Positions 28,089 through 35,870 of a stretch of 64,000 bases of DNA are shown piece after piece; the first letter of the stretch is position 1; each line of letters begins with the position of its first letter. The notes below the pieces were generated by a model that was not told the origin of the DNA, did no database searches, and saw only the letters and a list, made by a program, of their open reading frames with translations. Made by a program: the position numbers and the translations under genes. This DNA is from Bacteroidales bacterium (GTDB lineage Bacteria > Bacteroidota > Bacteroidia > Bacteroidales > P3): positions 62,001 to 126,000 of the forward strand of contig WRCN01000002.1 of the NCBI GenBank assembly GCA_009783885.1, read 5' to 3'.

Positions 28089-28801
28089 TACAAGCCATAA
28101 TCTCCGGTATTGGATTAGGATTGGGAATCGCAATTATGCTTGGCCCTGCGTTTTTCTCGTTGTTGCAAACAAGTATTGACAGAGGGTTTCGAAATGCCAT
28201 ACAATTTGCAATTGGAATTGCTTTGAGCGATGCCTTTTTAATTGCTGTCACGTTTTTGGGAATAGCATCCCTCTTAGGAAAACCAATGGCCAGAGAAATT
28301 GTTGGATTAGTCGGTGGAGGTATATTAATTGGAATTGGTATTCATACATTTTTGAACCGATGCAAACGTCCGGAAATGTGTGTCGAAGTTGAAATAAAAG
28401 AAGCTGTCAAATTTGAAAAAAAAATCATACTTCCTAAAGTGCCCAGGTCTATTGTCTTTTTTGTAAAAGGATTTTTGTTGAATTTAGCAAATCCCGCAAT
28501 TTGGTTTTTTTGGATATTCTGGGTAGGTGTAATCAGTACACAATATACCAAGAATGACGGAGGTTTGGATATAATTTCTCTGACGGTTTTCTTTACATGT
28601 ACGCTGGCTACCATATTGTGTACAGACATTCTAAAAGCTTACGCTGCCAACCAGTTGAGAGGTCGAATTAACGATAAACTGATGGCCAAAGTCAATATGC
28701 TTTTTGGGTTGATATTAATCGGTTTCGGTGTCTTTTTAACTATAAGATCCGCTTATCCGATTCTTGAACTCATGCTTAAATTTAAATATCTTAATAATTG
28801 A
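28085..28801 (+). CDS. LysE-family exporter
   Basis: A 238-residue membrane protein with about six segments. The LysE/RhtB signature appears at the N terminus (LGLGIAIMLGPAFFSLLQTSI, followed by GFRNAIQFAIGIALSDAFLI). The middle loop is charged. LysE-type proteins export amino acids or related small molecules. Coupled by ATGA overlap with the GH3-family ligase gene; the exported compound is unknown. Confidence 0.85.
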   Translation: MIQAIISGIGLGLGIAIMLGPAFFSLLQTSIDRGFRNAIQFAIGIALSDAFLIAVTFLGIASLLGKPMAREIVGLVGGGILIGIGIHTFLNRCKRPEMCVEVEIKEAVKFEKKIILPKVPRSIVFFVKGFLLNLANPAIWFFWIFWVGVISTQYTKNDGGLDIISLTVFFTCTLATILCTDILKAYAANQLRGRINDKLMAKVNMLFGLILIGFGVFLTIRSAYPILELMLKFKYLNN

Positions 28802-28802
28802 T

Positions 28803-28830
28803 GTAGGAGCGAGGCATGCCTCACCCCTAC
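28803..28830. repeat. 28-nt palindrome (GTAGGGG class) before trxB
   Basis: GTAGGAGC...CACCCCTAC with the centre GAGGCATGCCTC, exactly 28 nt, filling the gap between the LysE gene and trxB. Same ends as the palindromes at 18322 and 60478 but a different self-complementary interior. Confidence 0.65.
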
Positions 28831-28845
28831 CGTAAAACCAATTTC

Positions 28846-29775
28846 ATGGAAACCACCAAATGTTTAATTATCGGATCCGGTCCAGCAGGCTACACTGCAG
28901 CTATTTATACCTCTCGTGCAGATCTCAACCCTATTCTGTATCAAGGCATTCAGCCAGGCGGACAACTAACAATAACGACGGATGTTGAAAATTTTCCGGG
29001 TTATCCTAATGGCGTTACGGGTCCTGAATTAATGGAAGATTTACGCAAACAAGCCGAACGTTTTGGCACAGACGTTCGTTCGGGTATTGTAACAGCTGTT
29101 GATTTGTCGAAACGCCCGTTTTTAGTAACCGTTGATGATAACAAACAACTTTTGGCCGAAACTCTGATTATTTCGACCGGCGCTTCCGCGAATTGGCTGG
29201 GGCTCGAAAGCGAGAAAAAATTCCAAGGCATGGGTGTTTCCGCATGTGCAACGTGCGACGGCTTTTTCTATCGCAATCACGATGTTTGTGTGATTGGTGG
29301 AGGCGATACAGCAACCGAAGAAGCGTCGTATTTAGCCAATCTGTGCAACAAAGTGTATTTGATTGTTCGCAGAGACGAATTACGCGCTTCGAAAGCCATG
29401 CAACGGCGCGTGTTGAACCATCCGAAAATCGAAATCATTTGGAAGCACAAACCTAAAGAGATTTTGGGCGATAACAGCGGTGTTACGGGAATTCTACTCC
29501 ATCATTCCGACACAAATGTCGAACGCAAACTTGATGTTACAGGCGTTTTTGTAGCAATCGGACACACGCCAAACACAACGTTGTTTCACGAACAATTGGA
29601 ACTTCATCCCGAAGGATACATCAAAACTATTCCCGGTTCAACACGCACAAGTGTTGACGGTGTTTTTGCAGCAGGCGATGTGCAAGATTTGCACTATCGA
29701 CAAGGGATTACTGCCGCAGGAACTGGTTGCATGGCTGCCATAGAAGCAGAACGTTTTTTGCAAGAACAAGACTAA
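28846..29775 (+). CDS. trxB: thioredoxin reductase
   Basis: NADPH-dependent flavoenzyme that reduces thioredoxin. The 309-residue protein has the FAD motif GSGPAGYTAAIY, the redox-active CATC (within VSACATCDGFF, about 135), the NADPH motif GGGDTATEEASY and the C-terminal FAAGDVQD. The ATG at METTKC is chosen because the ten in-frame codons upstream are encoded by the palindrome at 28803-28830. Confidence 0.95.
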   Translation: METTKCLIIGSGPAGYTAAIYTSRADLNPILYQGIQPGGQLTITTDVENFPGYPNGVTGPELMEDLRKQAERFGTDVRSGIVTAVDLSKRPFLVTVDDNKQLLAETLIISTGASANWLGLESEKKFQGMGVSACATCDGFFYRNHDVCVIGGGDTATEEASYLANLCNKVYLIVRRDELRASKAMQRRVLNHPKIEIIWKHKPKEILGDNSGVTGILLHHSDTNVERKLDVTGVFVAIGHTPNTTLFHEQLELHPEGYIKTIPGSTRTSVDGVFAAGDVQDLHYRQGITAAGTGCMAAIEAERFLQEQD

Positions 29776-29849
29776 GAGAATTGCAAACATAATTTTACTG
29801 TATTCCAGGAATTTGTGTTAAATACCTCCGTTTTTTCATTTTTTTTTTG

Positions 29850-29857
29850 TATCTTTG
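29850..29857 (+). promoter_or_regulatory. -7 box of the rnf operon
   Basis: TATCTTTG, 32 bases before the rnfB ATG, in the 114-base gap after trxB. Confidence 0.65.
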
Positions 29858-29889
29858 TTGTTTGTATTATCTTGAAAAATTATGTCTTT

Positions 29890-30744
29890 ATGAACATTAT
29901 TATTATGTCTTTTGTAATACTCGCTGCATTGGCAGCAATCGCAGCAATCACTGTATATATTGTAGCAAAGAAATTTTATGTTGAGGAAGATCCTCGCATT
30001 GATATGGTCAATGAGTTGTTGCCTGGGGTGAATTGTGGAGGTTGCGGATTTCCGGGATGTCGAGCATTTGCTGAGGCTATCATCAAACAAGGGAGTTTGG
30101 ATGGGTTGAATTGTCCTGTCGGAGGAGCAGATTGTATGAAAAGTATTGCGCCTGTTCTGGGTGTCGAGGTAATTGTTGAAGATCCGAAAATTGCGGTGGT
30201 TCGTTGTTCGGGAAGTAAAGTCAACTCGCCGCGAACAGTGGATTACGAAGGGTTTCAGAGTTGTCGTTTTTCATTTAATCTTTACACGGGAGTAACGGGA
30301 TGTCCGCGCGGCTGTGTAGGTTTGGGCAGTTGTGTGCAATCTTGTCAGTTTGATGCAATGTATATTGATGAGGAAACAGGCTTGCCTGTAATTATTGATG
30401 ACAAATGTGTTGCTTGCGGTGCATGCGTTACGACTTGTCCGCGCGGTGTGATACAATTGCGATTGAAAGGCAAAAAAGATCGTCGAATTTTTGTTTCTTG
30501 TATCAATAAGGAAAAAGGTGCTTTGGGTAAAAAACATTGTTCGGTAGTGTGTATCGCTTGTGCAAAATGTCAGAAAGCATGCCCTTTCGGAGCGATTACC
30601 ATACACAATAATTTGGCATATATTGATCACACCAAATGCAAATTGTGTCGCAAATGTGCACCTGAATGTCCGACAAATGCTATCCATGAAGTGAATTTCC
30701 CGGAGAGGAAAGTTGCAGAAAAAAGCGAAGTAGAAAACGAATAA
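29890..30744 (+). CDS. rnfB: Rnf complex electron transport protein RnfB
   Basis: Iron-sulfur entry subunit of the Rnf ferredoxin:NAD oxidoreductase, anchored by an N-terminal helix (about 5-28). The 284-residue protein has the Fe-S domain CGGCGFPGCR (about 43-52), then several 4Fe-4S ferredoxin motifs (CVACGACVTTCP, CAKCQKACP, CKLCRKCAPECP). A second in-frame ATG five codons on is also possible; the first is preferred as it adds to the hydrophobic N terminus. Head of the order B-C-D-G-E-A. Confidence 0.95.
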   Translation: MNIIIMSFVILAALAAIAAITVYIVAKKFYVEEDPRIDMVNELLPGVNCGGCGFPGCRAFAEAIIKQGSLDGLNCPVGGADCMKSIAPVLGVEVIVEDPKIAVVRCSGSKVNSPRTVDYEGFQSCRFSFNLYTGVTGCPRGCVGLGSCVQSCQFDAMYIDEETGLPVIIDDKCVACGACVTTCPRGVIQLRLKGKKDRRIFVSCINKEKGALGKKHCSVVCIACAKCQKACPFGAITIHNNLAYIDHTKCKLCRKCAPECPTNAIHEVNFPERKVAEKSEVENE

Positions 30745-30757
30745 AAAAGAACATTCT

Positions 30758-32083
30758 ATGAAAACCTTCAAAATTGGCGGAGTACATCCCAATGAACATA
30801 AGATTAAAGCAGAAGACCAATCTATCACTTTGGACTTACCAAAACAAGGCATTGTGTTTGTTTCCCAGCATTTGGGCGCACCTTCGGAATGTGTTGTGGT
30901 GAAAGGTGATAAGGTCAAAGTAGGACAACTTTTGACAAAAAACGAGAATTTTATCGGAGCCAATGTACATAGTCCGTTTTCCGGAACGGTGAATAAAATT
31001 GATACGATTTACGATGCAAGCGGTTATCGCAAAGAAGCGATTGTGATTGATGTTGAGGGTGACGAATGGCTTGAAAACATTGACCGTTCGGAAACGATTA
31101 AACGTGAAATTTCGTTGGAGAAAGACGAAATCATTGCCAAAATAAAAGAAATGGGTATTGTCGGATTAGGCGGTGCATGTTTTCCAACGCACGTAAAATT
31201 GATGATTCCCGAAGGAAAAACTGCGGAATACCTTATCATCAACGGCGTGGAGTGCGAACCGTATTTGACCGACGATTATCGACTTATGGTGGAGCGTGGC
31301 GAACAATGTTTGGTCGGTGTTTCCATTTTGCAAAAAGCACTTGGCGTGAAAACGGCGTACATTGGTATCGAAAATAACAAACCGAAAGCTATTGAACATT
31401 TGAAAAAATTGACAAAATCGTTCGAAGGTATCGAGGTTGTTGCACTTCATGTAAAATATCCACAAGGTGCAGAAAAACAATTGATCAATGCAATCACCGG
31501 TCGTGAAGTGCAATCAGGTAAACTTCCGATTGACGCAGGTTGCGTAGTGTGTAACATTTGTACGGCTCATGCGGTGTACGAAGCTGTTCAAAAAAACAAG
31601 CCGCTCATTGACCGAATCGTTACGGTTACCGGACTTCACGTGGAAAAAGTGGCGAATTTGTTTGTTCGTATCGGCACGCCGATTTCGATGCTATTGGATG
31701 CTGTCGGCGGAGTTCCTGCGAATACAAGCAAAATTATCAGCGGAGGTCCGATGATGGGGAAAGCCTTGTTTTCAACGGATACAGCTGTTACGAAAGGCAC
31801 ATCTGCATTGTTATTGATGGATGAAAGCGACGCACATCGTGGCGAACCGACGAATTGCATTCGTTGTGCAAAATGTGTGAGTGCTTGTCCGATGGGCTTG
31901 GAGCCTTATCTCTTGGGGGCTTTGGTAGAAAATGAAGATTTTGAACGAGCTGAAAATGAAAGCGTAATGGATTGTATCGAGTGTGGCAGTTGTTTGTACA
32001 CATGTCCATCGTATCGTCCGCTGTTAGACTGCATTCGGGTTGGAAAGTATACTGTGAGGGTTTTGCAGAGTAAACGAAAATAA
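30758..32083 (+). CDS. rnfC: Rnf complex subunit RnfC
   Basis: Peripheral NADH-binding subunit, 441 residues. The FMN/NADH-binding domain shows GLGGACFPTHVK (about 132-143) and INGVECEPYLTDD; two 4Fe-4S motifs follow (CIRCAKCVSACP, CIECGSCLYTCP, about 368-415). The family start GGVHPNEHK is intact. In other species rnfD follows closely; here the next 700 bases hold a DUF3795 gene and repeats. Confidence 0.95.
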   Translation: MKTFKIGGVHPNEHKIKAEDQSITLDLPKQGIVFVSQHLGAPSECVVVKGDKVKVGQLLTKNENFIGANVHSPFSGTVNKIDTIYDASGYRKEAIVIDVEGDEWLENIDRSETIKREISLEKDEIIAKIKEMGIVGLGGACFPTHVKLMIPEGKTAEYLIINGVECEPYLTDDYRLMVERGEQCLVGVSILQKALGVKTAYIGIENNKPKAIEHLKKLTKSFEGIEVVALHVKYPQGAEKQLINAITGREVQSGKLPIDAGCVVCNICTAHAVYEAVQKNKPLIDRIVTVTGLHVEKVANLFVRIGTPISMLLDAVGGVPANTSKIISGGPMMGKALFSTDTAVTKGTSALLLMDESDAHRGEPTNCIRCAKCVSACPMGLEPYLLGALVENEDFERAENESVMDCIECGSCLYTCPSYRPLLDCIRVGKYTVRVLQSKRK

Positions 32084-32125
32084 AATAGAAAAGGTGCGAG
32101 GTGGCAAGATGCTGGATACGTGGTG

Positions 32126-32164
32126 TACGAAAAAACTGTCATTCCGAGCATAGTCGAAAAACCG
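32126..32164. repeat. left 39-bp inverted repeat flanking the DUF3795 gene
   Basis: Matches the reverse complement of 32683-32721 at 31 of 39 positions, including TGTCATTC, GAGCATAGTCGAA. The core is the same GTCATTCCGAGC motif that begins the right arm of the composite elements, and the sequence continues as such an arm to CTCTTGCTA at 32205. Confidence 0.7.
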
Positions 32165-32227
32165 AAGCACGAAGTGCAAGCTCGACGAAGCCAATCCTCT
32201 TGCTAAATGAAATAAACTACTGAAAGT

Positions 32228-32680
32228 ATGGATTACGAATTTATAAAAACAAGATTAGCCCCTTGTGGAGGGTATTGTGGAAATTGTTTTGCCTTTTCAG
32301 AAGGAAAAATTTGTGAATTAAGTAAAGATTTGCAAAATAACTTGGGAAATTTTGATGAATATGCAGAACGATTTGTAAACTTATTAAATGAGCCTTTGTT
32401 TCTGAACTATTCTGAATTCAAAGAAATGTTGAACTACTTTTCATTTGGAAAATGTAAAGGATGTCGAAAAGAAAAATGTGCAGTGTTCAAAGGCTGTAAC
32501 GTTAGAGAGTGTAGTGAAAATAAAGGAGTTGATTTTTGTTTCCAATGTTCAGAATTTCCGTGTAATAATACCGGTTTTGACGAACATTTGCAGAAACGTT
32601 GGATAGCAAGATGCATAAAAATGAAAGAGTGTGGAGTTGAAGCATATTATAATGAAATTAAAAATGAACCAAGATATTGA
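32228..32680 (+). CDS. DUF3795 cysteine-rich protein inserted in the rnf operon
   Basis: A 150-residue protein with the DUF3795 pattern: LAPCGGYCGNC at the N terminus, CKGCRKEKCAVFKGCNVREC in the middle and CFQCSEFPC toward the end, giving at least eleven cysteines likely to bind zinc or an Fe-S cluster. Function unknown. It separates rnfC from rnfD and is flanked by a 39-bp imperfect inverted repeat, so it looks like an acquired cassette. Its AT-rich codons differ from the flanking rnf genes. The ATG is preceded by GAAAG. Confidence 0.8.
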   Translation: MDYEFIKTRLAPCGGYCGNCFAFSEGKICELSKDLQNNLGNFDEYAERFVNLLNEPLFLNYSEFKEMLNYFSFGKCKGCRKEKCAVFKGCNVRECSENKGVDFCFQCSEFPCNNTGFDEHLQKRWIARCIKMKECGVEAYYNEIKNEPRY

Positions 32681-32682
32681 AT

Positions 32683-32721
32683 CTGTTCTTCGACTATGCT
32701 CAGAATGACACCCCCTTCGTA
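32683..32721. repeat. right 39-bp inverted repeat flanking the DUF3795 gene
   Basis: Reverse-complement partner of 32126-32164, starting three bases after the stop codon. It is followed by CCTCGCAATCCCACACCAG, which resembles the right half of the rnfG-rnfE gap palindrome. Confidence 0.7.
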
Positions 32722-32732
32722 CCTCGCAATCC

Positions 32733-32781
32733 CACACCAGATAATTAAATAACCAAATCAACAAAATTACAAACCAAATAT
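32733..32781 (+). repeat. rnfD leader, duplicated before rnfE
   Basis: CACACCAGATAATTAAATAA and the following bases up to the rnfD ATG closely match 34530-34581 before rnfE (differences are single bases and short indels). Both contain AATTAAATAACCAAA(A)TCAAC. The leader may act in translation initiation or mark a duplicated insertion. Confidence 0.65.
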
Positions 32782-33774
32782 ATGAACAAACTAATAATCT
32801 CCGGAGCACCCCACGTGCACAGTCCCCAAAATGTGAACAAAATCATGTGGGGCGTGGTCATTGCACTCATTCCGACTTTGCTGGCCTCCGTTTATTTCTT
32901 CAGATTCGAGGCTTTGCTTACCGTTGCAGTTGCCGTTGCATCGTGTTTGTTTTTCGAATGGGCGATTCAAAAATATCTGCTCAAACAAACACCTACAACA
33001 AGCGACGGATCTGCTGTAATCACAGGGCTTTTGCTCGCCTTCAACTTACCGAGCAATTTGCCTGTTTGGATGACCATTCTCGGTTCGTTGGTGGCTATCG
33101 GTATCGCCAAAATGGCATTCGGCGGATTGGGAAAAAATCCATTCAATCCGGCATTGGTGGCTCGTGCATTTTTGTTGATTTCGTTTCCTGTAGCGATGAC
33201 ATCTTGGCCTACTATTCGTCCATTATTCGGCGATGCAGTTGTAGATGCGATGACTGGCCCTACCCCATTCGGATTTCTGAAAGAAGGCATTGCACAAGGC
33301 ATTCCGCTGAGCCAATTGATGCAATCGCCCGAAATTCCGTCGTATGCAAATTTGCTTTTTGGTGCAAATGGCGGTTCGCTCGGCGAAGTTTCAGCATTGG
33401 CGATTTTGTTGGGAGGAATTTATATGTTATGGAAACGCATCATCACGTGGCATATTCCGGTAACCTTTATCGGAAGTGCGTTTGTGTTTGCGACTATTCT
33501 AAACGCAATTAATCCCGAACTATTCATCAATCCTTGGGTACACTTGCTTTCCGGTGGTTTGATGCTTGGTGCGGTGTTTATGGCAACGGATTTGGTCACT
33601 TCGCCCATGTCTCCAAAAGGGCAGTTGGTATTTGGTTTAGGGTGCGGTGTGCTGACGATTGTAATCCGCGTTTGGGGCTCATATCCCGAAGGTGTATCAT
33701 TTGCAATTTTGATTATGAATGCGTTTGTTCCACTTATAGATCGCGCGTTTAAACCGAGAGTTTTTGGGAAATAA
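32782..33774 (+). CDS. rnfD: Rnf complex subunit RnfD
   Basis: Integral membrane flavoprotein of 330 residues with about nine membrane segments. The start ISGAPHVHSPQNVNKIMW is typical of RnfD/NqrB. The covalent FMN threonine lies in DAMTGPTPF (about 154-162). FGGLGKNPFNPALVARAFL is the conserved quinone/FMN-site segment. Second membrane part of the electron path from RnfC to RnfG. Confidence 0.95.
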   Translation: MNKLIISGAPHVHSPQNVNKIMWGVVIALIPTLLASVYFFRFEALLTVAVAVASCLFFEWAIQKYLLKQTPTTSDGSAVITGLLLAFNLPSNLPVWMTILGSLVAIGIAKMAFGGLGKNPFNPALVARAFLLISFPVAMTSWPTIRPLFGDAVVDAMTGPTPFGFLKEGIAQGIPLSQLMQSPEIPSYANLLFGANGGSLGEVSALAILLGGIYMLWKRIITWHIPVTFIGSAFVFATILNAINPELFINPWVHLLSGGLMLGAVFMATDLVTSPMSPKGQLVFGLGCGVLTIVIRVWGSYPEGVSFAILIMNAFVPLIDRAFKPRVFGK

Positions 33775-33789
33775 ATAAATTAGTGAATA

Positions 33790-33888
33790 AGAGAATGAGA
33801 ATTGAAAAACGGTAAAAGGTAAATGGTGAAAGGTGAAAGGTGAAAAACCTTTAAACCTTGACCTTTAAACCTTTGACCAAAAAACAAA
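33790..33888. repeat. rnfD-rnfG gap palindrome (AAAGGTGAAAGG / CCTTTAAACC)
   Basis: Two arms of about 35 bases, GGT-rich then ACC-rich (ACGGTAAAAGGTAAATGGTG ... ACCTTTAAACCTTTGACC), form a long imperfect inverted repeat between rnfD and rnfG. It encodes nothing. Confidence 0.6.
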
Positions 33889-33891
33889 GAT

Positions 33892-34458
33892 ATGAAAAAA
33901 AAGCCTTCCACATTAAAAAACATGGTCGTCTCACTAACACTAATAGCAGGCGCAGCCGCTTTAAGCGTCGGCATTGCAGATGTTGTTACTGCAGAGCCCA
34001 TCGCATTGGCGAAACAAGCTAGATTAGAGGCTGCCATCCGAGTTGTGCTGCCCGAATTTGACCGTCTTGAAGAACCTGATACTATAACCGTTGACGGCGG
34101 AGAACTCATTTTTTACATGGCTTATAACAATGATGAATTTGTAGGAACTGCCATTGCAACATTCTCCAACAGAGGATTTAGCGGACAAATCAGATTGATG
34201 GCGGGTTTCCTTCCGGATGGAACCATCTACAACATTGATGTTCTCAGACATTCCGAAACACCCGGACTCGGTGATAAAATCGAACACCGAAAATCCACTT
34301 GGCCTCAACAATTTCGAGGACAAAATCCTGCAACCTTCAACCTCCGCGTTAGAAAAGACGGTGGCGATGTGGATGCGATTACGGCGGCAACGATCACGGC
34401 AAGAGCATACACCGATGCCGTACAACGAGCGTTTGACGCTCTCGCAGGTACAAGGTAA
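33892..34458 (+). CDS. rnfG: Rnf complex subunit RnfG
   Basis: FMN-binding subunit of 188 residues: N-terminal membrane helix (about 10-30) and an extracytoplasmic FMN domain with covalent FMN Thr in DAITAATITARA (about 162-173) and the upstream ETPGLGDKI loop. Both are diagnostic of RnfG/NqrC. Length is normal. Confidence 0.94.
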   Translation: MKKKPSTLKNMVVSLTLIAGAAALSVGIADVVTAEPIALAKQARLEAAIRVVLPEFDRLEEPDTITVDGGELIFYMAYNNDEFVGTAIATFSNRGFSGQIRLMAGFLPDGTIYNIDVLRHSETPGLGDKIEHRKSTWPQQFRGQNPATFNLRVRKDGGDVDAITAATITARAYTDAVQRAFDALAGTR

Positions 34459-34548
34459 CTGGGTACTGGGTGCGGGTAGGTCACCAAGCAACCTACAAGA
34501 CACACCTCGTACCCAGCACCCAGCCGCCCAACACCAGCTAATTAAATA
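34446..34548. repeat. rnfG-rnfE gap palindrome (CTGGGTACTGGGTGC / ACCCAGCACCCAGC)
   Basis: Inverted repeat with GGTACTGGGTGCGGG and CCCAGCACCCAGC arms around AGGTCACCAAGCAACCT, directly after the rnfG stop and reaching the repeated leader of rnfE. Confidence 0.65.
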
Positions 34549-34581
34549 ACCAAAATCAACACTATTAACAAACAAAACTAT

Positions 34582-35196
34582 ATGAATAATCTCGCAGTTT
34601 TCACAAAAGGCATCTTCAAAGAAAACCCCCTATTCGTGCTGCTTTTGGGCATGTGCCCGACTTTGGGCGTTACGTCATCCGCCATGAATGGCATGGGAAT
34701 GGGGCTTGCCACCATGTTCGTTCTCACGTTGTCGAACGTGTTTATTTCTGCACTCAAAACTCAAATTCCCGACAATGTGCGAATTCCTGCGTTTATCGTG
34801 ATTATTGCCTCATTCACAACCGTCGTACAATTGATGATGGAAGCTTTTACGCCTGATTTGTTTGCACAACTCGGCGTGTTTATTCCGTTGATTGTGGTAA
34901 ACTGTATTGTGCTCGGACGTGCCGAAGCGTTTGCTATGAAAAACAATGTTTGGAAAAGTTTACTTGATGGAGCAGGCATGGGATTGGGCTTTACGATTGC
35001 ACTAACCATGCTTGGAAGTATTCGTGAACTCTTGGGTAGCGGTAGTATTTTCGACTTCAAATTCATTGCAGGCGATGGAATTCTGATTTTTATTTTGGCG
35101 CCCGGAGCTTTTATTGCGTTGGGTTTTCTCATCGCGTTGATCAATCATCTTAAAAGGGCGGGTATAAAACCCGCCCCTACAAAGGATAATAAATAA
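34582..35196 (+). CDS. rnfE: Rnf complex subunit RnfE
   Basis: Membrane subunit of 204 residues with six membrane segments. GMCPTLGVT and VNCIVLGRAEAFA carry the two cysteines that, with those of RnfA, bind the intramembrane 2Fe-2S cluster. The last residues, RAGIKPAPTKDNK, are encoded by a GC-rich palindrome (35153-35180) rather than by normal rnfE sequence, so the C-terminal tail has been replaced or extended by a repeat. Confidence 0.94.
   Translation: MNNLAVFTKGIFKENPLFVLLLGMCPTLGVTSSAMNGMGMGLATMFVLTLSNVFISALKTQIPDNVRIPAFIVIIASFTTVVQLMMEAFTPDLFAQLGVFIPLIVVNCIVLGRAEAFAMKNNVWKSLLDGAGMGLGFTIALTMLGSIRELLGSGSIFDFKFIAGDGILIFILAPGAFIALGFLIALINHLKRAGIKPAPTKDNK
35153..35180. repeat. 28-nt palindrome (GTAGGGG class) in the 3' end of rnfE
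   Basis: GGGCGGGTATAAAACCCGCCC followed by CTAC; on the minus strand it starts GTAGGGGCGGG. It is read in frame as RAGIKPAPT, then the gene stops 16 bases later. Confidence 0.7.
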
Positions 35197-35220
35197 CCAT
35201 TAACCATTAATCATTATCTC

Positions 35221-35793
35221 ATGGACTATATTTTAATCATCATCTCCGCTGTTTTCATTAACAACATTGTGTTTGCACAGTTTTTGGGTGTATGTCCGTT
35301 TTTGGGCGTATCGAACAAAATGTCAACCGCCATCGGCATGGGTTTCGCCGTACTATTTGTGATTACGCTGGCAACCATCATCACATTTTTGGTTTACACC
35401 TACCTTCTTGAGCCGTTTGGATTGGGCTATTTGCAAACGATTGCGTTCATTTTATTGATTGCAACATTAGTACAATCGATTGAAGTTATTTTGAAAAAGG
35501 CAAGTCCGAGTTTATATCAAGCGTTAGGCGTATTTTTACCGTTGATGAGTACGAATTGTGCAATTTTAGGAATTGCGATTTTGGTTATTCAAAACGATTT
35601 GAATTTGCTGAAAGCCACTGTTCTCGCCATTGGCACGGGGTTAAGTTTTTTGTTTGCCATCATTCTTTTCACCGGAATTCGCGAGCAAATGGAACTTGTA
35701 GGTGTCCCAAAAGGCATGAAAGGTGTGCCGATTGCTTTGGTTACAGCAGGAATTTTGGCTTTGGCGTTTATGGGGTTTTCGGGGTTGGTGTAG
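35221..35793 (+). CDS. rnfA: Rnf complex subunit RnfA
   Basis: Membrane subunit of 190 residues, homologous to RnfE but inserted in opposite topology, with six segments. AQFLGVCPFLGVSN and MSTNCAILGIAIL hold the 2Fe-2S cysteines. Last gene of the operon; GFSGLV is the usual C-terminal end. Completes a full set of six Rnf subunits, so the organism should be able to couple ferredoxin oxidation to ion pumping. Confidence 0.95.
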   Translation: MDYILIIISAVFINNIVFAQFLGVCPFLGVSNKMSTAIGMGFAVLFVITLATIITFLVYTYLLEPFGLGYLQTIAFILLIATLVQSIEVILKKASPSLYQALGVFLPLMSTNCAILGIAILVIQNDLNLLKATVLAIGTGLSFLFAIILFTGIREQMELVGVPKGMKGVPIALVTAGILALAFMGFSGLV

Positions 35794-35870
35794 AGTTTGT
35801 ACCTTTGCGGATATTCTATAAATTAGTGACAATAAAACAGAAATGATAAACTCAATAAAAACAAATTAAT

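Noticed and set aside
30271-30963. 230-codon frame antisense to rnfB/rnfC
   Set aside because: Cys- and Thr-rich translation is the shadow of ferredoxin motifs on the other strand.
32847-33512. 221-codon open frame on the plus strand
   Set aside because: It lies wholly inside rnfD in another frame; the rnfD frame has family motifs and this one reads as Arg/Cys-rich noise.
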